DNA of 64,000 nt from Davidsoniella eucalypti (Eukaryota; Ascomycota; Sordariomycetes; Microascales; Ceratocystidaceae), in assembly GCA_004009845.1 (NCBI GenBank), contig RMBW01000053.1, positions 62,001 to 126,000 of the forward strand, written 5' to 3'. Shown one piece after another: positions 51,183 to 61,988 of this stretch. The translations under genes and the position numbers were made by a program. The stretch's first letter is position 1. Each line of letters opens with the position of its first letter. The notes below the pieces were generated by a model that had not been told where the DNA came from, ran no database searches, and worked only from the letters and a program-made list of their open reading frames with translations.

Positions 51183-52060
51183 TTAATTTGGTTATATTTA
51201 ACGTCTACCTAAATCACTAATATCACGACGCCGGATTGGATACCGGACATTAGGGTCCTCCGCTCGACAAACTGAACACCCTTTGATTTGATTTGATTAT
51301 ATTTAACGTCTACCTAAATCACTAAGATCATACGACGCCGGATTGGTTACCGGACAGATATTTAACGTCTTCCGCTTGACAAACTCAATAGCTTTGTATG
51401 TGCGGGACGAGACCGTCCCCTAGCCCCGAAGAACTAGTGGTCCATACCTCCACTATGAGCAGCAAAAAAAAATAAAAAAAAAAAAAAAAAAAAAACCAGT
51501 GCATCCACAAAACTATTCCCCAAAAGACAGATCCACAAAACCAACTCCTAAGTGGAGCTACCATCCCCACTATTCAGTGAGCCTCCAAGAGGCTGGTGAT
51601 CGTGGCCGTAAGAATGAAAAATTTGGCGTAATCGAGTCGGGTGCTATGGATGAAGCAACAGCGACAAGATTCCCGCGCCGCGGGGTCGGGCATCCGGAAC
51701 CTTCAAAAGGCTGCCCGCCGTGTGTGAGTGTGGCTCCCTGAGGTGAGTGGATAGACTCGGGAGACCAACGATCGAAAAGGTGCGGGGTCGGTCGCTGGTG
51801 AGAACGTCCCTCGAGAGGGGAAATCGGGCTCAAGGCCTCACGAAACGGTGCTTCGAAGTCGACAAATGTCGAAAAAGAAAACGAGAATGGACAGCAGCAT
51901 TGGGGATATGTGCTGGTCGCTCTTAAAACCCACGACGAAGGGGAAAAATTCGTCTTTGGACGGAGGGGGAGGTACTCGAACTCAAAGGTACCCCCCCGAG
52001 GGTTGTAGGAGGGAAGGTTGGTAGGAGGGAAGGTTGAACTGAACACCCTATATAGAGCCC
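51183..52060 (+). mobile_element. Nested composite repeats, copies C1 and C2
   Basis: C1 (about 51183-51282) and C2 (51283-52036) both begin with the TTATATTTAACGTCTACC...GACGCCGGATTGG block. C2 is flanked by the 13-bp direct repeat AACTGAACACCCT (51270-51282 and 52037-52049), which looks like a target-site duplication. Removing C2 with one duplicate rejoins C1 to a following CCCAATAGC, as seen in copy A. C2 contains an A-rich run (51464-51495) and the GC-rich core shared with copy A. It ends in two copies of GTAGGAGGGAAGGTTG (52005-52036). It lacks the SINE body of copies A and B and has its own 3' module. A 158-codon minus-strand frame inside is probably incidental. Confidence 0.7.
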
Positions 52061-52116
52061 AATAGCGGACAAATTTTCAAGATTCCGCCATGCGCAGTGG
52101 TTAACCACTGTCGAAA

Positions 52117-52205
52117 CTCACCATGGTGTAGTTGGTTATCACGTTCGACTGTAACTTGGAAGAATTGCCATCGAAAGGTCACCGATTCGATTTCGGTTGG
52201 TGAGA
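52117..52205 (+). tRNA. tRNA-Tyr (anticodon GTA) with a 15-nt intron
   Basis: The acceptor stem CTCACCA (52117-52123) pairs perfectly with TGGTGAG (52198-52204), with discriminator A at 52205. The anticodon stem TTCGA (52144-52148) pairs with TCGAA (52171-52175). The anticodon GTA is at 52151-52153 and a 15-nt intron occupies 52155-52169. The T arm is ACCGA-TTCGATT-TCGGT (52181-52197). The spliced length is 74 nt. A T5 run at 52212-52216 can terminate polymerase III. The gene lies 68 bp past the composite-repeat target duplication. Confidence 0.94.
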
Positions 52206-52972
52206 TCATGTCTTTTTGGCTCTTTTTCAGTCCACTATATGGATGGGGTGGCTTTATTATGGAGCCAAGTTTGTTACCCTCTCACACTACTTTCCACATG
52301 ATCGTGAACTTACTTGACTGATATTTTCAAAAGAGGCGTTCTCGCTCTTATCCCCCAAACTACGCCTTGGCATTTTTTCTCGACATTCCAGCGGACTCTC
52401 ATGATTCTTTGGTTTATTTTTGGCTCTCATGAGAGAATACAAAACGGGGAAAAATAAATCCGTCAGCAGACTTAGCCAATATGCAGAATGTGGCTTGCCT
52501 TTCCTATATTATACATACCACCTCGTTTCTGTATCAAGGGGCGTTTACCTGCTATTTTCTTGTCTATGGCGGGAACATCGGTTCGAACAACCGAAACATA
52601 TGGCGGTTCCAGAAATCGAGTGGAAGAAAAATAGTGAGCATAGCATGCATTGTGGCTAGGCATTCATGTTTATGAGGAATTCTGTGCGATAATAGATAGT
52701 ATTTGCGTCTGTTTTTTTATTATTATGTGCTACTTGATTAGTTTTGAAGAAACCGATGCGAGAGAAACGGAGACGCGTGGATCAAGTGGCTTGCCTAGCC
52801 GCAGTCCAACCCCTATGTAGCAAGATAAAGCTAGTCAAGATGTTGCAAGAGAGTAAAATGGAAAAGGCAGGTGTTTTGTTTTGGTAGTGTGAGTGTGTTC
52901 AAAAGGGTATCATATCAAGGTTGGGAAGAAGAACCATGGACTGGGCGGCCATTATAGAGAAGAGACGCAGAC
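52206..52972. other. Spacer between tRNA-Tyr and glutamate dehydrogenase
   Basis: The right-hand few hundred bases hold the 3' UTR of the minus-strand dehydrogenase gene. Two overlapping short frames (52420-52659 and 52481-52675) match nothing and I do not call them. Confidence 0.5.
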
Positions 52973-54491
52973 TTAGTTCCACCAGTCACCATGGTCCTTC
53001 ATGGCGCGGGCAACCTTAACGAAGCCAGCAATGTTGGAACCAGCGACCAGAGAAGGCAGCTCGCCCTCCTTGGCCTGGACGAACTCCTTGGCGGTGGACA
53101 GTGCGTTTTCGAAGGCATCCTTCATGATGTTCTTCAGCTTGCCGTCAACCTCCTCGGAGGTCCAGGGCAGACGCTGAGAGTTCTGAGCCATCTCGAGACC
53201 AGAGACGGCGACACCACCGCAGTTGGCGGCCTTGCCAGGAGCGTACCAGATGGCAGAGGCACCCTTAGCGGCACGCTCAGCCTCGAAGACGTCAATGGCT
53301 TCCTGGGTGCAGCCCATGTTGGAGCCCTCGGCAATAACAATGCAGCCGTTGGCGACCAGAGTCTCGGCCTCCTCCTTGGAAACCTCGTTCTGGGTGGCCG
53401 AAGGCAGAGCAATGTCGACCTTGCCGACGTGGACCCAGGGGCGGGCACCCTCAATGTACTTGAACTTACTGCCAGCCTCGAAGGCGGTCAGAGCCTGGCG
53501 GGCAACCTTCAGGTCGGCGATCTTGGCAACCTCCTCGGGGGTGAATCCCTGGCCCTCGTTGGCAATCAGAGCACCCTTGGAGTCGGACAGAGAGACGACA
53601 GTGGCGCCGAGCTCAATGCACTTGAGGGCAGCGTACTGGGCAACGTTACCGGAGCCAGAGACAGCAACGCGCTTGCCGGCGAAAGAACCACGGCCAGCCT
53701 CCTTCAGCATGTACTCGACGTAGTAGACCAGACCGTAACCAGTGGCCTCGGGGCGGATCAGAGAACCACCCCAGGACAGGCCCTTGCCGGTCAGCACACC
53801 CTCCCAGCGGTTGCGGTACTTGCGGTAAGCACCGAACAACCAGCCGATCTCACGGCCAGAGACGCCGATATCACCGGCGGGGACGTCAGTGTCAGCGCCA
53901 ATGTGCTTGCTCAGCTCACGCATGAACGAGTCGCAGAAGCGGCGGATCTCGTTGTCAGACTTGCCCTTGGGGTCGAAGTCAGCACCACCCTTACCACCAC
54001 CCATTGACACTAGAGAGAAGTTAGTACGATGAGCATAACCATTGGGATTATTGACGTTAGTAGGACTTACGGCCAGTCAGGGCATTCTTGAAGATCTGCT
54101 CGAAGCCCAGGAACTTCAAAATCGACAGGTTGACCGAGGGGTGGAAGCGGAGGCCACCCTTGTAGGGGCCCAGAGCGGAGTTGAACTGGACACGGAAACC
54201 GTTGTTGACCTGCAGCTGGCCCTTGTCGTCCTCCCAGACAACGCGGAACTGGATGATGCGCTCGGGAATGGAGACAACTTTCAGGGCGGTGCGGTACTCG
54301 GGTTTCTTCTCGAACAGAGTGGAGTTCTCAAGGGTGCTGACAAGCTCTATATGAAAGAGCAAAGATTGGTTAGTTATTGATTGGAAAAAGACGGCGAATA
54401 TAACAACTATGGAAAGAGTCGAAGAGAAGAAGAGGCTTAGCTTACCCTTGTAGGCCTGCTCGAATTCGGGCTCGGAGGGAATGTTGGACAT
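52973..54491 (-). CDS. gdhA: NADP-specific glutamate dehydrogenase
   Basis: Three exons: 54491-54446, 54346-54071 and 54009-52973; the introns are 99 and 61 nt. The spliced frame is 1,359 nt, giving 452 residues, against about 454 for the Neurospora am product. The enzyme reductively aminates 2-oxoglutarate with ammonium and NADPH to glutamate in the cytosol, the main ammonium-assimilation step of fungi. The GLFV active-site motif LSMGGGKGGADFDP has the catalytic Lys at 114; AGDIG carries the conserved Asp154. The Rossmann motif GSGNVA is at 226-231. Introns fall within codons 16 and 108, where I recall the am introns. Codon choice is strongly C/G-biased, as expected of a highly expressed gene, and this also produces a long antisense open frame. 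GATA-factor control is usual in the family but I did not map sites. Confidence 0.98.
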
Positions 54492-55282
54492 TTTTTGCGG
54501 TAGAAGAGAAGGTTTTATTAGAAGATAAGAAGAAAACTATCTATGAAGAATGAAACACAGGGAGTAGAAGAAGACGATGGTATCTCAAGGTCGGGGCAGA
54601 GGACAGTCTTTATATCCGCGAAGACGTTCGAGACACTAAATGGAAACGCTCCGCCTCTCCGCCGCTTTAATCCACCTAGATTGCTTAGTGTGAACATGTT
54701 GCATATTAGCCAGCAAAGCAAGGAGCTGTCCGATATTGGTTGTCTCTCCGTTCCGGTGCTTCACGAAATATAGAAAAAATATAATAAAATATTGCTAGTG
54801 CGAGGCCGGAGTCACTACACGCCCCCCCTCTCTCTGCCAGACCCCCCTCCCTCCGTTCGTCTTTAGCACCGAAGAAAGAGAAAGAGAGAAAAAAAGGCTC
54901 TACTTACTAACACAGTCTAGGCCTACTTAGGTATAGTGCTGTTATTTCACAGAAGACAGCTCCAATGATACTGCTGTTCATGGTGGGGGCATCGCTGGAT
55001 AGGTCTCTTGTAAAGCGTGGGCAAGCTGTGACTTACATTATAACATTTGTACACATTCACTACAACATCAGACAGCCATAGTAAAGAGAAAAGTAAGCAA
55101 GACTTCATAGTATCATGCTTCTGCGGTGGTAGAGGCAGCGATTGCGGCTGACCAAAGATGTCCAAGATGAAGCCCTATTGATAAAGAGAAGAATGGCAGT
55201 ATTCTAGGCTGACTTGTCTTGCCACAACAAAAATACCGCAGAACATAAAGATTCGTCGTTCACCAGCGGCGATGCCGGAGAC
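54492..55282. other. Upstream region of glutamate dehydrogenase
   Basis: This contains the promoter and leader of the minus-strand dehydrogenase gene. Plus-strand pyrimidine tracts (C/T-rich near 54823-54860) are purine tracts on the coding strand. No further gene is seen. Confidence 0.5.
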
Positions 55283-55717
55283 TCAGCGCCGCAGAAAAGC
55301 TACCTCTTCCATTTTCCCCTCTGTCTCTTTCTCAACACGGGGAAGGCTGCTATATGCTTTTTGGTCCTTGATCTGGGGAAATAGGGAGGGAAATCAAGAT
55401 GGCCTACGGATTGCAAAGATAGATAGACCAGCTTTCCGTACTTCTTGTGGGTTTTGACTTACCATGTCGCATTTGATAAGGCCATTAGCGACGTCCGCTT
55501 CTGATTTGACAGCTATGATCCGGCCTGCGGCGACCAGCGAATCAGCGTACACTACGATTATATTGGCTGTTTGTGTGGTGCCAAATAACAATGGCCAAAC
55601 GGAAGCAGCATTGCAACCTAAGACGACAAACAGGAAGCAAAAAAGAAGAGAGAAAAGAGACTCATGTGCAGGGCGTGTATCTATGACACAGGCTTCTACT
55701 CTCGTTCTGACTGGCAT
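55283..55717 (-). CDS. Candidate small gene, weak
   Basis: The minus-strand frame beginning 55717 has a hydrophobic stretch (LFSLLFCFLFVVLGCNA) about 20 residues in. It then has a protein-like segment up to a GTAAGT donor at 55462-55457. A CCCCAG acceptor at 55378-55373 would join it in frame to a short exon ending in TGA at 55283-55285. The stretch before CNA is also a good polypyrimidine tract ending in TTAG, so the true start might lie further upstream behind another intron. I recognise no family, and there is no convincing branch site. Confidence 0.2.
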
Positions 55718-58700
55718 TCCCTCGGGACATTAAATGACGAAGTTAGGGTGTTATCGACGGCATCTCATTGGCTATGAGGCTCTCACATAAAAGAATCGAG
55801 TCAATTCAAACATGGCCCAGAGACGTGGGATGGAGGAGCCGAAGAAAGATTAGTCTGTTTTGGACCAAGTCTTGGGCAATGGCCGGTGCCGCCTTAGGGT
55901 TGAGGGTTATTGTGTAGGCGGCGTTTCGGTTCTGCCCAACACCTTGGTAGATTAGCACCAGTAAAGGCGGAGGGTTACACTCGAAACAAGCGGATCTCGG
56001 AGTCTGACGTAGTTTAGGATTGGCGTGAACGGTCTCGGAGATGGACAAGGCGATTTGTGCACGAAATGTGTAGTAGAAACTGTACTCTTGATTGTGTGCG
56101 TCTGGTGGACAGTCATCGATTTTTTGTGTATCTCGAGTCAACCCGCGGGGCAGCCTTGTTTTTCCATCAAGAAATCCCATGTGATGCTATGTGAGAAATA
56201 AATTTTAGTGGAAGGCCTACCGGAGGCAGAATTCGCCTTATTCGGGATGCGTTGTCCGGGAGAATCCGGAGCTTAATTTTCGAGCTCATGAGAATTTGTG
56301 TATGTGGATGATTTTTTCTTTGCCGGCCATCGATTTATAGTAGATCCAAGCCAACTAGTTCTAGAGAAACGAAAATAAAATGTCTATAAACTGGAGCAGA
56401 CTGGTATTGTGCTGTACGACTACTACCAGAAAGCCTGTTTCTCAGCAACTAAATAGCAGAGCCGCGTTAAGCAAAACCAGACACTTTGATAGACCCCGCC
56501 TAAACTCTCTATCAAGCCTCTGATTGGCCAGCGTCTTAGTATCTATTGCGAAATACACGACACTTTCTTCCGTATACAGAAAAGCTTTCCCTAGCATCGT
56601 GAGTCTCTACCGACTTTCGAACATCACTTACTTCCGCAGAAACACATCGAAAGAGCCACCTTTTCTACTTTCTATATATAGTCCACTCGGCCGCACCCAG
56701 ACTACATATCTTCTAAGGCATTGCTAGAGAAGGGCGTGGAACCATCGTGAACTGGCAGTAACTAGCAGTCATAAAGCAGCCGTTTTACAGCTTACGTTCT
56801 GCTGTATATTGATTTTTCAATACTACAGTCCTCTTATATCCGTAATACAGTGCATCTTAATAATTAAACTGTATGCTGCAATCATCGCATTTGAAATTAT
56901 GGCAACGATCGTCTGACTCTTGTTTACATCGGAAATAATTGCCCAACTAATCGTAGGCAACAACAAACATCGCAGACCCTTATTGCTTTTCTATACTAAA
57001 AGGCCCGGTCACCGCCGCTTCCGCTGCAATGCGATGCCAGCCGATCGTAAACGTCCTCGACTCGAACTAAGTTCTTCAGCTTTAGGCGGGCTCCGATTTC
57101 ATCCGCAGGCCTTAGCCTCGAATTCACTTACAGATACATAGTAGAACAGGCAATTTATTTGTCTACAGCCAACGATCTACTATTTTCTTGTCCGAAGTCG
57201 GGCATGGTTGTTAAACTGCTGTTTGTATCCTCAAATAATTCGATAGCTGCATTTCTTCTAGTTTTAACAGCGCCTTCACTAGATTACGTCACGGGGTATT
57301 TTCGATCAATATCTCCAACAGTGCCATACAGATATATATGGTTGTACATCTTGATGACTTCTTTTCTCCAATCCGAGCCTACCATATCAAGCACGTACAT
57401 CGTAGGCAATTAGTCCAATCGCCGAGATTCCTACGCCGAGCGCACAGACAGCGAAGATTTTCTGATGTCGAATGTCTTCTTTCATTGACGGCAGAGGAAC
57501 TGATTGATAACAAGCATAGGTAATTGTTATTGGCATCAGTTAGTAGAGGCGCAATTTATCCGGGCTTTGAACACCCTTACCTTGTCTTCTTTACCCCTCC
57601 AAGGGTCATTATTGAACCCCATTCATAAAGAAACAAGCTCAGCGTAGCTTAAAAAAGGGCCGGCCTCCAACTGCACCGTGACCCTGCTGATAAGACGCCC
57701 GCAAGCACGAGGCATATGGGCTGCACCTGCATTTGGCTCTTCCTGAATCCCTAGTCTTGGCTAGTTGACTTTAAACTAGCCGTCGGCCGGCTACTAACCT
57801 CATATGATCGTGACACTACTAGTTGTAGTTTTATGTACGTCTATCGTAGATGAGTGCTCTTAGTCTTGCCATTAAGCTTCCTAATAGGGCCTCTTTGGAT
57901 AGTATTCCTGTTTCAATGTCCCTTACATACTATTATCTCAATTGTAAATCAGGTGCTTGACATCATCCATGATGTAGTTTGGCTACTGATTAAGACAAGG
58001 GTATCAATAATCTATATATGAGTGTATACATATGTATAATACCTCAGAAGGAAATGAGCTTGATGCGATATCGCAGTCTACAGCCATGGTCATAGCATTA
58101 GAAATTACTACCTACATACATACAAATACCTTGGACAAATATCCTCTTGGGGTAAATAACGAAAATTAATCATGCCGTGTCAGTTTTTATCCAAATCCCA
58201 CGGTCAATTAGTTACTGTTAGTCTTTGAAACATGTCAACAGTTCTTCTTGGCGATATGCATACTACCTTTTAACTGTGTCTGACATTCAACTATACCACC
58301 AAGTAAATAAGCACGTAACCTTGACAGACACCGTAACAGCTGAGGCCACATAAAACTAGAGAAACGATCGATTGAGGTTCCTTCAAAAATCCGATTCTAT
58401 ACCTATACATTGTGTGCCCCCAAACCTCCAGCTCGCACGAGTATTGATTTCATGAAACTTATTCGTCATGATTGATTGCACCAACAAAGACTGTACAAAA
58501 GCCAAGATACAAGACACCCATTAGACGTCATAATATGGTCAGGGACATTCGTCTGTTTTCAATATCTCATCCTCTTCCTGGCGGCGAACAAAATCATATG
58601 AGATCATACCTGAGCCGTTTTTAACGCCCCATCCCACGAAAACATTGCCTCTATATCTGTATGCCTCTGCATCAGCCACATCTAGCGGGGTATTGTGTGT

Positions 58701-59125
58701 GGCGTTTTGTCGTAGATGTGGCGGTGAACATCCTAACTGTACAGGGGGTCGCAAAGCAACAAAGAGGACAGCTCGTTCCTTCCGCTTTAGTCCTAGCAGC
58801 TTGCTTGTTAGGAGTAAGCTTCGTTGACAAGGGGCGATAGATCTTCTGGCTTTATAGTGACTGGTAGCTTACCTTGCCCAAACTGCCCTGAACATTCTTC
58901 GGACCAAAGTTGTTAGATTACAAATAATACCGGATACCGAAGCCGTCACGACCTCCTAATACCCCCTATAGGGAATAATATAGTTTGGTGCCTCCTTGTA
59001 TCTTATCGATTGCAGACATCTTTTCTTCTATATATCTAATATTCAATAGAGCATACCCTTCCTCGACATTGCTCAAGTCGATTCGAACCACATCATACCC
59101 CCATATACTTTGAAAGCCTTCCATC
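55718..59125. other. Intergenic region with no confident gene
   Basis: A 124-codon minus-strand frame at 55806-56180 has no recognisable domain. Other frames are shorter. The last few hundred bases are the promoter side of the disulfide isomerase gene; I could not identify an unfolded-protein-response element with confidence. Confidence 0.5.
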
Positions 59126-60556
59126 ATGGTCAGCTTCAAGACCTTTATGGTCACGGCCCTTGTGGCCGTGGCCGCTGCTAAATCAGCCGTCATTGACCTC
59201 ATCCCCTCCAACTTCGACGATGTCGTCTTGAAGAGTGGCAAGCCTACTCTAGTCGAGTTCTTCGCTCCGTGGTGTGGCCATTGTAAGAACCTGGCTCCCG
59301 TGTACGAGGAGCTTGCTGCCAACTACGAGTTCGCCAAAAACAAGGTCCAGATTGCCAAGGTCGACGCCGATGCCGAGCGTTCTCTGGGCAAGCGCTTCGG
59401 TGTTCAAGGCTACCCTACTCTGAAATGGTTTGACGGTGTCAGCGAGACCCCATCCGAGTACAGCGGCGGCCGCAACCTGGAAGCCCTGTCTGAGTTCATC
59501 GAGCAGAAGTCGGGTGTCAAGATGCGCCAGAAGTGGACTCCTCCCAGCGAGGTCCAGATGCTCACTGATGTCTCCTTCACTGAGCAAGTCGGTGGTGATA
59601 GGGGTGTCATGGTTGCCTTCACTGCTCCTTGGTGTGGACGTAAGTACCTTTCCAGTGGCAAACTCCCATTGTCCAATCATCATATGTAAACAGTCTACTA
59701 ACTTACTACTACAGACTGCAAGAGCCTGGCTCCTATTTGGGAGAATGTTGCCGAGGACTTCAAGCTTGAGAACTCTGTCATTGTTGCCAAAGTTGACTGC
59801 GAAGCCGAGAACAGCAAGGCTGTTGCCCGCACTGAGGGTATTAAGTCTTTCCCTACCATCAAGTGGTTCGCTGCTGGTAGCACCGAGCCAGAGCTGTATG
59901 AGGGTGCCCGCACGGAAGAGGCTATTCTTGCTTTCATCAACGAGAAGGCTGGTCTACACCGCGCCGTTGGTGGTGGTCTTGACCCTCTAGCCGGAACTCT
60001 ATCTTCTCTGGATACTCTGGTTACCAAGCTGACCGGCGGCTCTACCATTTCCGATGTTCTTGCTCAGGTCAAGACTGAGTCTGCCAAGCTGAGCGCTGAT
60101 GTCCAGAAGAAGTCTGCTGAGTACTACGTTCGTGTCCTTACCAAGCTTGAGCAGAACCACGAGTATGCCAAGAAGGAGCTCAGCAGACTCCAGAACATGC
60201 TGTCCAAGGGTGGCCTGGGTCTCGAGAAGCGCGATGAGCTCACCGTCAAGGCCAACATTCTCAAGAAGTTCGAGGAGGTCAAGGTTGCTGCCGGTGAGGC
60301 TGCCGAGAAGGTCGTTGAGAAGGCTGCCGACGCCGGTGCTGCTGCTAGTGAGGCCGCTGAGAAGGTTGCTGAGAAGGCCGCTGACGCCGGTGCTACTGCT
60401 AGTGAGGCCGCTGAGAAGGTTTCCGAGAAGGCCGCTGACATCAAGGATGCTGCCGCCGAGAAGGCCGAGGAGGTTAAGGATGCTGCTGCTGAGAAGATTG
60501 CTGATGCCAAGGAGGCTGTTGAGAGCAAGGTGGCGGAGATCAAGGATGAGCTGTAA
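59126..60556 (+). CDS. ERp38/TigA-like protein disulfide isomerase with a repeat-rich tail
   Basis: Two exons, 59126-59639 and 59715-60556; the intron is 59640-59714. The product is 451 residues. A signal peptide (about 1-19) leads into two thioredoxin domains with active sites CGHC at 50-53 and 170-173; the intron splits the codon of H172. An ERp29-like helical domain follows (about 268-355). The family normally ends soon after. Here an Ala/Lys/Glu-rich helical extension follows, with an 18-residue tandem repeat from residue 366, before the ER-retention signal KDEL (448-451). It should form and isomerise disulfides in the ER lumen. The fungal relatives I recall (A. niger TigA, N. crassa ERp38) are about 360-370 residues, so the tail is extra. 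The gene is convergent with the HSBP1-like gene, 189 bp apart. Confidence 0.95.
60296..60450 (+). repeat. 54-bp coding tandem repeat
   Basis: Units start at 60296, 60350 and 60404, 54 bp apart, with the third incomplete. Each encodes EAAEKV-x-EKAADAGA-x-AS or a close variant. The units are very similar at the DNA level, which suggests recent duplication. The following residues continue the same Ala/Glu/Lys character without exact periodicity. Confidence 0.9.
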
Positions 60557-60745
60557 ACAACTCATTACCTAGAGGTGTTATACATCTGTAAAATCAAAAC
60601 ATGACAACATACTGCTATATATACCTTAAGAGTAGGAGATATTCGCCACAAGATAATGTTGATATAAGCTACAAGAATCAAATACGTTCATTCATAAATA
60701 AATAGTAACTACATACAGATGAATGGTGTGTACTCAAGCAGCAAG

Positions 60746-61099
60746 TTATGATGACTTGCTGGCATTGTCACTCTTTTCCTTGTTGGCCAAGGCCGTCTCA
60801 AGACTATCCAAACGACGAGACATCTCATCCACTATAAATACTCTAGTTAGATTCATCATCAACCAACCAATACATTGTGAGTGCAACTTACTCTTAGCAA
60901 ATATTTCACTTGATACACCAGCAAACTTGTTGCTCAAGGAGTTGAGAAGTTCCTCCACAGCTGCGTTCAAGTCAGCGTGAGCATCGTCTGGGATCTATAT
61001 TTAGTTAGACAAATGGTATTCAAAAGAGACAGTTATCTGAAGACATACATCAGCTCTATTAGCGGCAGGCTTAGGGGCAGGGCTTCCAGTTGAGTCCAT
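60746..61099 (-). CDS. Heat shock factor-binding protein 1-like coiled-coil protein
   Basis: Three exons: 61099-61049, 60994-60892 and 60831-60746, with introns of 54 and 60 nt. The spliced frame of 240 nt encodes 79 residues. HSBP1 is a small trimeric coiled coil that binds the oligomerisation domain of heat-shock factor and dampens it. The central helix (LNAAVEELLNSLSNKFAGVS...MDEMSRRLDSLE) shows the hydrophobic heptads and the DEMSRRLDSLE block typical of HSBP1 (DDMSSRIDDLE in human, from memory). The length is near the human 76 residues. The gene is convergent with the disulfide isomerase and divergent from the Dsc subunit gene. Confidence 0.88.
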
Positions 61100-61988
61100 T
61101 CTTCAGAGGTTCTTATGGTCGGCACACGCTTGAAAATGCAGTTTTTTAGGTCCCCTAGGGTAGTGCGGCACGTATTTATTGCGCAACACAATCTCCGGCA
61201 AGGGTTCGTCGTTGTATAGGCTCAAAGATATTGTTAAGAGGCTTGAAAATAGCTTTGAGTCTTCGAACGTAGCAAGTAGTCCCAGATCACGATGTTATCC
61301 TCAAATATACGGCGCGTCGATTGGCAGGCAAGGGACTATACTTCTGGGCCTTAGCTTGGCTCGGTGAGTGCCTTATTGGGTATAACTCGCCACTAATGGT
61401 GGGTCTTTTTCTCGGTAAGTAGATAGGCCAGACACGTCTAGCTTTCGGCATACTAGTTCACTGAATTAGCAACGCTCGTCCCTCCTGAAACCCACTACTA
61501 AAGATGACTACAGCATCGCTGTTTAACACATATGTATTAGTAAATTCAGCGCCACCCACTATGTGCCAAAGCAACGTCATGCGACGAGGACAGGGAGTCT
61601 ATTCCGGCGCATTCAAGCTCTCATCTCAACCACAACAAGCAACGCCTAAGCCGGCTGAATAACACCTGTTTTTCGGCATCGCATGCATATCCAGGCTAAG
61701 CGATTGCAATGATCGCCAAAGCCAGAACTATTACTGCTTCGCTGCAGAGCTCTTTTCAATCGACATCTTGCGATACCCTACTATAACCTACCATCTCATA
61801 TCGACTTAACCTACTAAATACAAGCCAACTGTCCCACAAGACTAACAAACCTGCCTGCACTCACCGGGACTGAATTATCACCCGGCCCAGCATCCTACGT
61901 ACTTATTTCTCTCCCAACGCAACTATCTTCATTCTATTCTGCGAAGTGTAGCACACGCTCCGGTGGACAGCCTCATTGGCAAGGCTAG
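61100..61988. other. Divergent promoter region
   Basis: 889 bp separate the start codons of the HSBP1-like gene (-) and the Dsc E3 gene (+), so both promoters and leaders lie here. I see no certain TATA box or heat-shock element. No RNA gene is visible. Confidence 0.5.

Noticed and set aside
51570..52046. 158-codon minus-strand frame in the composite repeat
   Set aside because: It lies wholly inside the repeat, has no domain, and copy A preserves only a short stretch of it, interrupted by indels.
52991..54007. 338-codon open frame antisense to glutamate dehydrogenase (+ strand)
   Set aside because: It mirrors the third exon of a gene with strong C/G third-position bias, which suppresses stops on the opposite strand. 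Such antisense frames over glutamate dehydrogenase genes have been noted before. It has no domain and its composition is a shadow (Leu/Gly/Asp/Val-rich).
55806..56180. 124-codon minus-strand frame
   Set aside because: No domain or signal recognised and no splice signals that would extend it. Left as part of the intergenic entry.
59999..60565. Long open frames antisense and out of frame over the disulfide isomerase repeat tail
   Set aside because: They are artefacts of the repeated Ala/Glu/Lys codons; the sense frame has two CGHC sites, an intron that joins them in frame and KDEL.
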